DNA of 60,000 nucleotides from Nymphaea colorata. Its lineage: Eukaryota > Streptophyta > Magnoliopsida > Nymphaeales > Nymphaeaceae. Below are positions 12,250 through 24,479 of this stretch, one piece after another; within the stretch, counting starts at the first letter, position 1, and every line of letters starts with the position of its first letter. The stretch covers positions 11,096,505 to 11,156,504 of the forward strand of contig NC_045140.1 in assembly GCF_008831285.2 (NCBI RefSeq). Direction: 5' to 3'. Position numbers and translations under genes: made by a program. Below the pieces are notes generated by a model. It saw nothing but the letters and a program-made list of their open reading frames with translations. It did no database searches and was not told where the DNA came from.

Positions 12250-13060
12250 AGGAAAGAGATTGTGGCCATCAATAGCCTAAGGTGGAACCTGCCTTGCCAG
12301 TTGCGTCACATCCCACCAGTGTATACCCAACCAATCCAATGGGAATTTAATAGCCATTAATGTGGGATTGTCGTCTTCCCAGCAGAATTGTGTGTATGAA
12401 TAAAGTAACTAATCATTTAAAAGGTTACACAATTGACAGTATAAAATTAATTCACAAATGAAAATATTAAAGTATATTTAAAAAATAAATTTTACCCAGG
12501 ATGAAAAAGGGTGACCTTCCCAAACTGCATTTTTGAAGTCAACCTCTTTATGAGCAAAATTTTACCTCATTCTCTCTCCTAACCTTTGTATTGGCTATCA
12601 TACTATTAAAAAAAAGAGAAATTTTAGAGAGACATCCCAACATGTAAATTTCAAACAAGCTACATAATTAGAAGAATTCACCTTTTGTATTAGAGATAAA
12701 AATTTCTTTTTAAGTATGTTTCGATGTTTTCTGTTCATGAAGAGTGTGTGTGAACCATTTGACGACGAACTTCAAATGTTAAATAATTTTTCTAAATGTA
12801 CTCAAAGTTGAGCAGCCCTGTATAAAGTTCGAATGATGGATGAAAAATAAGGATCTCAATGGATCGGATTTGAATAAGATACATACTTTATCATATCTGC
12901 TTTTTCAATTATCTATATATTTTTATTCCGATTCATAATTTGGATGAGAAAAAACTTTATCAAATCTGAAATCCGAATTCAAATTCTGAATCTGATTTTT
13001 AAATTAACATTCAAATCTCAATCTGATTTTAAACTAAACCCACACCATATTATAGATTAA
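12250..13060. other. Duplicated intergenic block and TCNAATCTGA-rich tract
   Basis: The part 12,250-12,680 matches 2,980-3,390 of the left duplication copy. From about 12,850 to 13,140 the sequence is rich in GGATTTGAAT, AATCTGAAATCC and AATCCGA words on both strands, a composition seen in a common class of short plant elements. I see no termini and no gene. Confidence 0.4.
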
Positions 13061-13261
13061 AACTGTAGTCGATCTGAATGTGAATCCGATGGATATTTGC
13101 CTAAATCCAAATCCAACTCTGATCGAATGTCATTTCTTACATCCGATTTCGGTCCAAATGCTTATTTGGATGTCAATTTTTTTTCTATATCCTATTTTTT
13201 ATATGGTTCAATTTAATATCGAACGTAAGTCAGATTTATTAGATTTATTAGGTGTACCCTT

Positions 13262-13296
13262 AAAAAAAACTAAAACTAAAACTAAAACTAAAACTG
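13262..13296. repeat. (AAAACT)n short tandem repeat
   Basis: About five copies of the 6-bp unit AAAACT in an otherwise non-coding tract. Confidence 0.9.
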
Positions 13297-13877
13297 TACT
13301 ATCTTACGACCTCATTAGATTTCCTCCAAGAACTCTGAGTCTTCGTGGAAGAAACCAGAGGATTAATCAGTGACAGCTACTGTTTGTGGCAGTGTTATAA
13401 AGTCGGGATTTGAATTGAACCGCATGTTGCTTATCGGCGGATCCATTGGTTTAGCTTAACCAGTTATGAGTCGGAAAAATATATATATATATATATTAGG
13501 TTGGGGTAGGTTTAAAAAGAAACACAACACACGCACAAGGGAAAGCTACAAACTAAAAAAATAAGAAAGATTTTAAAATTCTTTTAAAATTTATACAGAC
13601 GGAAAAATAATGGATCTAATTCCATGCAGCTGATTTTTATGACATTGGCTTTTTAAAATTGTCAAGAAAGTATTAACCACGTTCTTATAATGCACCCCAA
13701 TGTTCTCTATTTTTATGTTCCTTTTAGAATGAGAAGAGGGTTATAATCTAACAGAAAAGAGACATGTATCTTCTTCCCTATGCTTCTTTGGTGAGGTCTG
13801 CAAGGTTCATCTTATAAAGCCAAATGACTTAACCGGTTTACCCCACCAGTGGCAATCAAAATAAAGAGCCATGAGGT

Positions 13878-14012
13878 GAGGTAAAATTTTTTTTATGAGA
13901 CAGGTTGAATTAAAACTTTTAAATTTTGATTAAGACTGAAATATTATTTTTTAAAATTTTTATATCAAACAAATTTTTTAAAATTTACATATAATTTAAA
14001 AAAAAAAGTAGA
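13878..14012 (-). repeat. AT-rich interspersed repeat, copy 3 of 3 (inverted)
   Basis: This is the reverse complement of the family seen at 4,003-4,140 and 6,241-6,388. It contains TATGAGACAGG, GAATTAAAACTTTTAAATTT and AAAGTAGAATTAG in inverted order. Confidence 0.55.
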
Positions 14013-14334
14013 ATTAGGACGCATGTGGGCCCTACGTTGGCTCCTCCTCCATTTCTGCTGCACCTCTGCCTGACCAACTACCTACATCCATAATAGTTAT
14101 ATTTTTTTATTTTTTTGTGTGTGGTGAGAATATGGTGAAGTATTTTCAAAACATGCCTTTACTTTTTTTAAAATAGCATATCACGGTGTCCCTGTCTGCT
14201 GTTATGCAAGGCATTTAGGTAATTTTGTAATTTTTTTTTGGCAGGTTTGGGTTCTATGTTGCCCCTTGGTTGTAAAAGCTTTTTTTTTTTGCCATTTTTA
14301 CAACTGGTGGAAGACATGGTAACATGACCATCAT

Positions 14335-15030
14335 GTTGGATGGTGGCCCTCAGCCCTTTCCTTCAGGTCGTAACTGCAATTGGGTCAAATTGGAGTTATG
14401 AGATTAAATTAATAAAGTAAACTGATTTTTAAATTAAAGTTTTCATTAAACATAATTAAAGTTTGATTTATTAATTCACGAGATTGCTAAGCATTTCTCT
14501 AGCCATAACCGACGGATTTGGGAAATCCTTGGAGGTGGACTATAAAGACCCAACTCACATTCATGAGAAGGTTGATCATGAGATCGACATTGAAGCGCCT
14601 CCCAAAAACAAACCTACAGAAGACTATTTAAGGTCTGTCTTTAAGGTCTGATCGTCGTCTCAGCAAGTCGTTCAACCGTGGAAGCAGCAAGTCCACCATC
14701 AGTAGCGATTCAAGAGAGCACCTGTGAGAGCAAGAGAAGAAGAAAGAAAGAAACAAGAGAGCAAGGATTTTCAGGTTTGCTTCTGGGAGGCGCTTCAATG
14801 TCGATCTCATGATCAACCTTCTCATGAATGTGAGCTGGGTCTTTATAGTCCACCTCCAAGGATTTCCCAAATCCCAACGTCTTATGACCAGAGAAATGCT
14901 TAGCAATCTCGTGAATGGTAATAAATCAGACTTTAATTATGTCTAATGAAAACTTTAATTTGGAAATCAGTTTACTTTCTTAACTTAATCTCGTAACTCA
15001 AATTTGGCCCAACTCAGGGCCACTATCCAA
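14335..15030. repeat. Large inverted repeat (two arms of about 270 bp, loop about 155 bp)
   Basis: The left arm runs from TGTTGGATGGTGGCCC (14,335) to CTCCCAAAAACAAACCT (about 14,615). The right arm runs from AGGTTTGCTTCTGGGAGGCG (about 14,773) to GGGCCACTATCCAACA (about 15,030). The arms are reverse complements with scattered mismatches. The left arm plus loop resembles a Copia-type LTR, with a TGTTGGAT start and CTATAAAGACCC and CTATTTAAGGTC promoter-like boxes, so this may be two partial LTRs head to head. A transcript across it would fold into a long hairpin. Confidence 0.8.
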
Positions 15031-15039
15031 CATCTCCAA

Positions 15040-15690
15040 CTTGACCATGAGACCGCCAGTTTGCTTCCACTATGTGTGGGTTTCCTTGATTTCTAGTTAC
15101 GAGGTTTTCTATAACTGGTTTGTCCATCGTAACTTCAATTTTCGTTCAATGTTTGTAGCAAGGTTTTCCTTTCAACGGTTTTCCATCGCAGCCTTTCAAG
15201 TATTCAATATATTCCACAGTTGTTATGAGGTTTTTTTCATGAACAAGTACTTCCATTGTAACATATTAAAACTGTGGACCACAAGTTTTACATAAAAATC
15301 ATAAAAAAATTTGTTGATAATAATGTTAGCAATCAGGTACGCATTTGAAATGCACATATATATTTTATTCCTGTTCAAAAATAAAAATAAACCTGAATAC
15401 TTTTCAACCTCCCCACAAAAAAGCAAACCAGGATGTTCTTAATCCTATACGGGCTAAATACTTGGGCTAAATACTTGGCAAATAAAAACAATCATATGAA
15501 TATATATTTTGTTTAATTGTATATTTGAAAACATTTAACTGCCTTAAAACAAAGCGCCCACCTGGACTTTCTTAAAATATATAGTGACAAGCCAAAATAA
15601 TAGCTTGTAACAAGTCCAACACCCAGACCAATATACATGAAAGCACTTGGTATATTTTTTGTTTTCTACAATTACTTAACATGAGAGGTT
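15040..15690. other. Intergenic sequence between the inverted repeat and the kinase upstream region
   Basis: The part 15,060-15,290 has loosely repeated GTTTTC and CATCGTAAC words and may be internal sequence of the retroelement whose LTR forms the inverted repeat. No protein family is recognisable. Confidence 0.35.
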
Positions 15691-16392
15691 TTTTCAGAAT
15701 GTCCGAAGACATTTTGCAACGCCCATTTCAAGTTGTGACGTTACGAGAGTGACCACGCTGATATTCCCAAAACCATAACAGGCGAGGTTATTTTCAGCAC
15801 ATCCGATGACATTTTCATAATATCGTTTCCAACTACGACGTCAGATTATGACTAATTAATTTCTATGAAAACAACAACGCGCTGCACTCATTCTTATGAA
15901 GTACCGGCGACGATCGAGTTCCGGCGAAAATCTAACGAAGGAAAAAGCAGAGCACAGGTCTACAAAATAAGTATCATAGCCAAAAAGCCACTTTTCGCCG
16001 CCGCCGTGGGACAAGTCCGGCCGTCTCGACTCGTTCACATTATCTGGTCTTGAACCGGTCACGGGCTCGGCTACTGGCCGCCATCCGTGTCGCTTTCTCC
16101 TTTACAGCGACCTGTCCACGACCGCAGGGCACCCACTAAAATCCACGAGCCATGCTTCAAGCTGGACCTTTCCTGCCACTCTGTCTGGGTTTGTGCTCCA
16201 CAATTAATGAGCAACTAAATTCTGGTAGGTGCCGTCCTTCTCTGTGAGCTAGAAAACCCTTCCCCATTTAACATATACATCGGCAACCCGTTTCAGAGGC
16301 CGAATTCGCCGGTGGGCTCTCATCTGTGGTGGTGCCGGAGATCGCTTCTTCGGTTGAGATCTCTTTCTTCCCTGCTGCGGGCATGCTCAGAC
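15691..16392 (+). promoter_or_regulatory. Upstream region of the lectin receptor kinase
   Basis: The region is inferred to hold the promoter and 5' leader because it lies directly before the kinase start and is one of the best conserved blocks of the segmental duplication (compare 3,612-3,990). A motif TTTTCAGNANNTCCGANGACATTTT occurs twice, at about 15,692 and 15,792. A TATA-like TATACAT lies at about 16,272 and could serve transcription starting a little downstream. From 15,890 to 16,180 it is more GC-rich than the surroundings. No transcription start can be fixed from sequence alone. Confidence 0.45.
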
Positions 16393-18450
16393 ATGGCGCC
16401 GCCCCAGCTGCCATCGAAGACCCTTCTGCTTTTCCTCCTCCATCTTCTTCTTGTTCATCTACCAAAGGCTGCGACCTCAACTGCCGACAGCTTCAACTAC
16501 AATGGTTTTAAGACAGCCGGCCTCATCTTGACGGACGAGTCCGGCCTCACTTCGACAGGCGCTCTGCAGCTAACCAGAGGTGACCGGGCACTGTGGAAAA
16601 AAGGACACGCCTTCCACGGTCAGCCCCTGAGGTTCAAGCAGTTTCCTTCATCTGCTGGCAACACGACCGTGTCTTTCAGCACCAGGTTCGTCTTCGCGAT
16701 CGTCAACGAAATCGAGTACGACGGCGGCAACGGCCTCGCCTTTGCCATTGCTCCTTCCACCCTGTCGAACGCCATGGGCGGCGACTACCTGGGCCTCGTC
16801 CGGAACAACACCAACGGCAACTTCTCCAACCATGTGTTCGCCGTGGAGTTCGACACTTACCAGGGGACGTGGTTGAATGACCTCAACGACAACCATGTCG
16901 GCGTCGACATCAACGGCGTAACATCCAACAAGTCTGAAACTGCTGCTTACTTTACAGATGATGGCAAGAGCCAGAGAATCGATTTGAAGTCCGGGGATCT
17001 GATCCAAGCATGGATAGACTACAACGGAAGCGAGAAGTGGATCAATGTAACCGTGGCTCCGATTAGTCACACTTCCAAGCCGGCCAGGCCTCTCATATCT
17101 TACTCCATTGATCTGTACCCTGTTCTCCTCGATTCCATGTATGTTGGTTTCAGTTCGGGCACGTCGAGAGCGACGAGTGCGCATTACGTCTTGGCCTGGA
17201 GCTTCGCGATCAATGGAGAAGCGCAGGAACTGGATGTTTCCCACCTCCCCAAGATCCCCAAGAAAAAGACCTCATGGAAATCCTCTAAGCTCTTGCCATA
17301 CTCCACGACCCTCTCCCTCTTGTTTCTTATGATGCTGGGCAGCGTCGCGTATCTGGTGTACAAGAGGAGGAAGCTGACTTCCGAAACGGTTGAAGAGTGG
17401 GAGCTGGACTACCCACACAGGCTGCCCTACAAGGAGATCTACAGGGCCACCAATGGTTTCAGTGAGAAGGAGCTCTTGGGGAGGGGAGGTTTTGGTAGCG
17501 TTTACAGGGGAGTGTTGCGCAGCAACGGCATGGAGGTCGCCGTCAAGAAAGTGGCGCACGACGGAAAGCAAGGGATGAAGGAGTTTGTCTCGGAGGTGTC
17601 CAGTTTGGGGAGGTTGAGGCACAGAAACTTGGTTCAGTTGCAGGGTTGGTGCAGGAGAAAGGACGAGCTGCTTCTCGTCTATGAGTTCATGCCTAATGGA
17701 AGCCTCGATACCTTCTTGTTCAATGCGAAGAAGAGGCACCTCAGCTGGGACGAAAGGTTCAAGATTCTCAAGGGAATCGCCTCCGGCCTTCTGTATTTAC
17801 ACGAAGGATGGGAGCAGGTGGTGATTCACAGAGATGTGAAGGCGAGCAACGTTTTGTTGGACGCCGAACTGAACGGGAAGTTGGGGGACTTTGGGCTGGC
17901 CAGGCTGTATGAGCATGGGACTAATCCGCAGACGACCCACATAGTGGGCACACTTGGGTACATGGCGCCGGAGCTGTCGATCACCGGAAAGGCGACGAAG
18001 AGCTCCGACGTCTTCGGATTCGGCGCCTTTCTCCTTGAGATGGCCTGTGGAAGGAGGCCGGTCGAGGCGACGAGGCCGAGCGATGAAATGGTTCTGGTGA
18101 GCTGGGTACACATGTGCTGGAGGAGGGGAGAGCTGCTCTCCGTGGTGGATGACAGGCTGGGGAAGAAGTATGTGGAGGCGGAGGTGGAGCTGGTGCTGAA
18201 GCTTGGAGTGCTCTGCTCTCAGACTGTGCCGGAAGCTCGACCGAGCATGAGGCAGGTGGTTCAGTTCCTCGATGGAGATGTGCCACTGCAGGAAGTCCCT
18301 CTGGAGAAGCTGCTTGTTGAGGACGACCTCGGCTACGACCAACTGGTCATGGCCTACCCTTCTTCAGACAAATTCACTTCCAAGTCCAGTTCGCGCATGG
18401 AGAACTCGGAGGTCTCTAGGGATTTGTACCTTCCACAGTCTGGATATTGA
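16393..18450 (+). CDS. L-type lectin-domain receptor-like kinase (LecRK)
   Basis: This single-exon gene encodes 685 residues from the first ATG that precedes a signal peptide (about residues 1-30, with an LLLFLLHLLLVHLP core). The frame is open back to 16,312, but that start would be GTG, so I prefer 16,393. A legume-lectin ectodomain spans about residues 32-275, with AVEFDTY and NDNHVGVDING metal- and sugar-site motifs. A transmembrane segment lies at about 300-320 (TLSLLFLMMLGSVAYLVY), followed by basic KRRK. The kinase covers about 350-630: GRGGFGSVY loop near 361, VAVKK lysine near 384, HRDVKASN near 478, DFGLAR near 498 and GTLGYMAPE near 518. All catalytic residues are present and it is an RD kinase. 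Length and lack of introns fit the family. The product should sit in the plasma membrane, sense extracellular ligands and phosphorylate Ser/Thr; family members act in defence and stress. It resembles clade IV/S LecRKs, but the clade needs a tree. Confidence 0.95.
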   Translation: MAPPQLPSKTLLLFLLHLLLVHLPKAATSTADSFNYNGFKTAGLILTDESGLTSTGALQLTRGDRALWKKGHAFHGQPLRFKQFPSSAGNTTVSFSTRFVFAIVNEIEYDGGNGLAFAIAPSTLSNAMGGDYLGLVRNNTNGNFSNHVFAVEFDTYQGTWLNDLNDNHVGVDINGVTSNKSETAAYFTDDGKSQRIDLKSGDLIQAWIDYNGSEKWINVTVAPISHTSKPARPLISYSIDLYPVLLDSMYVGFSSGTSRATSAHYVLAWSFAINGEAQELDVSHLPKIPKKKTSWKSSKLLPYSTTLSLLFLMMLGSVAYLVYKRRKLTSETVEEWELDYPHRLPYKEIYRATNGFSEKELLGRGGFGSVYRGVLRSNGMEVAVKKVAHDGKQGMKEFVSEVSSLGRLRHRNLVQLQGWCRRKDELLLVYEFMPNGSLDTFLFNAKKRHLSWDERFKILKGIASGLLYLHEGWEQVVIHRDVKASNVLLDAELNGKLGDFGLARLYEHGTNPQTTHIVGTLGYMAPELSITGKATKSSDVFGFGAFLLEMACGRRPVEATRPSDEMVLVSWVHMCWRRGELLSVVDDRLGKKYVEAEVELVLKLGVLCSQTVPEARPSMRQVVQFLDGDVPLQEVPLEKLLVEDDLGYDQLVMAYPSSDKFTSKSSSRMENSEVSRDLYLPQSGY

Positions 18451-20731
<2,281 letters not shown>

Positions 20732-22085
20732 GTGTGCTTCTAGAAGCCAATCTTTCATTTTAACACACTTGTTTGGTTTTTTAATATAAATCAAACTTTA
20801 GTGACAACTACCAAAGTTTAAAGCCTGTGAAACATTTTAGCATTTTCCAAATCATTTGAAAGTGCAACATAGTTGGCAAACTAATCGATTTGGCTTGTAA
20901 TACCAAAAAAAAAAAACCATTTTATTGTTGTCTACCTTATGGCAGTAAATGTTAGTCATCATTGACATTTCTTTCCAGATCGCCCAAGTCAGATCTTAAG
21001 ATCACCCATTTATTACGTCGCAAGTCATGACCTACCCGAGTCGGCTATGATCGTCAATCAATTATAACTTATAAGTTCGTTTTAGTCTTGTGTTGCTGAA
21101 AACTGATGTTTGTTTTTTTGTGAATTGTGAAATATATGATGGTTTTAAAGTAGTTTGTTTGCATAGTTAATATATTTATGTTCACTCTCAAAATGTTCTC
21201 TACATTCAGGTTGTCTTTTTTCCAAGACATTGTCTTGTTAGATATCTAAGCACTAACTTTAGTACATACATACAAATACTAAATATACATCATTCAGTTT
21301 TAGCTAAGCAAAAAATTAAAATATGTAGTCCCAACAGATTTACCTTCTTCATCTATTTACAGTGCAAATGCAATATGAAAAACTATGATCTCTAACTCCA
21401 GAGTTAACTCACTAACCTAGTGACCCAACCATCAGCCAATGCGAGTCTGAATCATGGATTTACCAACTACGTGATCATGTCAAATTTGAAACTAAAAGTA
21501 TTGCATCATTTTGCAAGAAGATGAAAAGGATTATCAATAAGATTAAGTAATTAAGATGCCTTTCATACTAAAACACGGATATGCTTATTTAAGCGTACAC
21601 ATGCTTAGAATAAATGGCGGCAATTAAATTCAAAAGAACTTTTATCGACTCTGCCTTCTGTCGATGAAGGGTCCCTACAACGCATATGGACAAGCCACAG
21701 CTGTATTACTAAATTATTAGCTGACATGCATGTTATTATATGTCGTCTCTCGAATAAACAATTTAATCAAGTTTTGAGGCCTTTATTTAGTTGTCTTTAT
21801 AAAAAGTGTGCTGTAATTTAGTTGACATAAAAACAATTCAGGTTCTAGAGGCAAACAATACGATATCGTGCATTAAAATTTTTTGAAAAGACAGGACATG
21901 ATTAAAAAATTATGGCACTTGAGGGCAATCCCTACATAGGGTCTTCCTTTATAAATTGGGGCTCCATTGGAGATGACCACAGCCAGAGTCACGATAAAAC
22001 GCACATGGAGCCATTGCATTTTCAGGAACTTCATTTAAAACATTGACGGTGGCAGAAAGCATGGCACAATACTTCTTTCTCCCTC

Positions 22086-22089
<4 letters not shown>

Positions 22090-22126
<37 letters not shown>
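22090..22126. repeat. (AT)n microsatellite inside unit I
   Basis: An AT run at the same place in the unit where unit II has a shorter run (25,308-25,323). Confidence 0.95.
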
Positions 22127-22128
<2 letters not shown>

Positions 22129-23691
22129 TTGAAGAACGATTGTACGGACAATGAGCATCCATGGCATCCAATTGAGTTGGAGTAGAATGTTACTTGTACA
22201 ACTTAACATGTAGTTCTACTTCTCAAGTTTCATGTTTTGTTTTAAGATACACAAACATTGTCGTAATCAGCATTTGGAATCTGTTCTTTAGAGTGCTTAG
22301 ATAGGATTTTACCATTCGTAAACTTTCAGATTTTTAAACCCTTAATTCTCCAATTCTAGTAAAATCTCATTTGGCATGACCAGACAAGGAAGCCGTTTGA
22401 ACCGTATCTTGACCTTTTTCTTCTTGCTACGCAAGGAATGAGCTTTTCTAGTTGCTGCTGGTGGCCAAAAACTTAGACACTAGAGTACTTCAAATGTTGA
22501 CATATGAAGCACTGGACGTTCTTGTGCGGTAAAAAGGAAGCAGGGACATAGCAAGCACCACCCTCCACATATCAAAAGCAGGCTTAGTACCCTAGAGAGA
22601 TCGAGGGCAGTAGGATGAAATTTTTCCACTCAGTAAAAAAAAACCGTACATAATGTTGTTGACTATATGAAGTCCACCAGACTATTTAATTCTTCCCGTG
22701 CTTTGGTTGGGAGCATAGGCAAACACATAGCCTTCACTTTGAAGGGTATACAGCGGGCTGCTATGCTGGGCAGAAAGGTGTTTCTACTTGTGTAACACTG
22801 TTTCTCAATTACGCAGCATTATGCATTGTTATGCATCTTTGAAGTCGAGCGTTGAAAACTAGTTGCATGGCCAACGAATGTTCACTAAGTCAGATTGGAG
22901 TAATTGCTGCAGAACTTAAATAATTATAGTTCAAAATCTCAAATTCATAAAGAAAGAAAGAAAAATTGGTAATACTGAACATTTAAAAAGTTAGAAATTA
23001 TGTTTTACATATCAATCCTGAATAACATACATCCAATAAAAAACATATAGGTACATTCCTGATACAGGACCATCCACAACCAAAATACCAGCCACCCAAT
23101 TTTGAAGACCATGAGCAACTATCCCAGCTCTATTTGCAATGTGTATCTGTTTTTAATCCTTTAGCATCTGTTGATTAATCCATACGTCGGAAACACCTCG
23201 TCAAGATAGAGTTGCTTACCAAAATTTTTTAATCCTGAAACTGATGCACAAGAACTTTGTAAGATGGTCAACACTTGAATCTTACATTGATAACAAAGCA
23301 ACAGTTCTTAAACCCTAGATTTTCCAAATCCTTGTAAAATCTCAATTTGGTGACCAGACAAACGAATGGTAGCTAGATTTGTTGGTTCTGAACCTTGGAG
23401 ATAATATCAACGTTTGGTCGAAAATAAAGTCGAGAAAAGAGAAAGAACTTTTTCTTTTCGCAGCCAAAGCAAACCGCGTTCAATCAAGATAACTTTTCCA
23501 ATAGCGGTTGGTGCCGTAAAACTCTGATCAGACTACAATTCTGAATTGTTGACGTAGGAAGTGCACCCGGACGTGCGTGGTTCTTCACGTGCTCCGATTG
23601 GGTTAAGATGCAAACACATGGCGTTGACAGAATTCATTGCAGCCGCTGTGCTGCGCAGGAAGGTCGTTGTCCCCATTATATTACTCAGACC

Positions 23692-23820
23692 TCAGCTACC
23701 CTAGTAGTTCCCTTCCCCTGTGACATACTGTACAGCATATGTGTTTCCCAGATGGTAGCGTGATAGAGGCCCAGCCGAGGATCCACAGTGCACATGGCAG
23801 TGGCCAGTTCCATTCTCCCA
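23692..23820 (-). CDS. Short conserved frame in tandem unit I (uncertain gene)
   Basis: An ATG-started frame of 42 codons (MELATAMCTVDPRLGLYHAT to TTRVAEV) ends in TGA. The same frame is open in unit III (about 39,560-39,690) with several amino-acid changes. In unit II it is split after the codons for VD by the 11-kb retrotransposon. It lies in a GC-richer island in AT-rich DNA. No family is recognised. It may be an old exon or chance; the many replacement changes argue against strong constraint. Confidence 0.25.
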
Positions 23821-24479
23821 GCAGGGACGAGGTTGAATCTGGTCAAATTTGGATTTAGATCCAAAATTCAGAACATAAAGCGGATCTAAAACCAAATTCG
23901 AGTACAAAATTTAGACCCAAACTCTTGATCCGAAATAAACCCGCTGGAGGTTGTGCCTCTATCATATTATTATTCCAAGGAATTACAAAGAATAAACTGG
24001 TTTGACAAGGACTCTTCCAGCAAACTTAGAGGTCTGAAACTACCGTCTAATTTGAGGGAGGCTGAAAAGAAAATGAAAAACAGTTTTACAGGAAAATCGT
24101 TGCTGCAAAGAAGCAAGATTTTAATTATTAAGTGGGTAACCATTGCAAGGCAACAAAGCAGCAACAAAAACAGAAATTAGGATATCGATCGGGTCAGTGT
24201 GATGAAATGCTGAAATAAAGGATGGATACATGTAATAGTTGGACGTTTCATTTAAGATAAATTTCTAGAAACCGTTGTAAAAGCCATTATGAATATCAAG
24301 TCTTGAGCACTATAGACTTCAAGGTTGATAGATGCGTTAAATCTTTTCTCTTTTGCTTAATTATTCTCTTTTTCTAACAAGTCTAGGACTTTTTCACCAA
24401 TACATGAGATTGTTCTCACATTAACCTGAAGTACTGGTATAACATGTTCTTTAAAAAAATACAAATATTTACAGGGGCT

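Larger units (their letters stand above)
4622..16180 (+). repeat. Segmental duplication, right copy (expanded by insertions)
   Basis: This tract carries the same ordered blocks as 1,222-3,990 but is more than four times longer. Most of the extra length is accounted for by recognisable insertions: the hAT-like element at 5,442-5,975, the direct repeats at 7,485-8,636, the LINE fragment at about 9,112-11,300, and the inverted repeat at 14,335-15,030. The final block (15,770-16,170) leads directly into the lectin receptor kinase gene. Confidence 0.65.

Noticed and set aside
15856-16062. Antisense frame upstream of the kinase, also present in the left duplication copy (3,432-3,860), sharing SRRPD and FGYD-like residues
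   Set aside because: Similarity follows from the duplicated DNA. Both frames begin at GTG with no suitable ATG, and no protein family is recognised.
16312-16392. Longer N-terminus for the kinase, starting at 16,312
   Set aside because: The codon at 16,312 is GTG, not ATG. The ATG at 16,393 is directly followed by a normal signal peptide.
16648-18342. Several long open frames antisense to the kinase
   Set aside because: They are shadows caused by the GC-rich codon use of the kinase gene.
22700-23720. Resemblance of short + strand frames in the tandem units (AFTLSAEFIAAAVLGRK) to plant DUF1218 membrane proteins
   Set aside because: The match is a few residues judged from memory, with no conserved cysteines or membrane segments in order; too weak to report.
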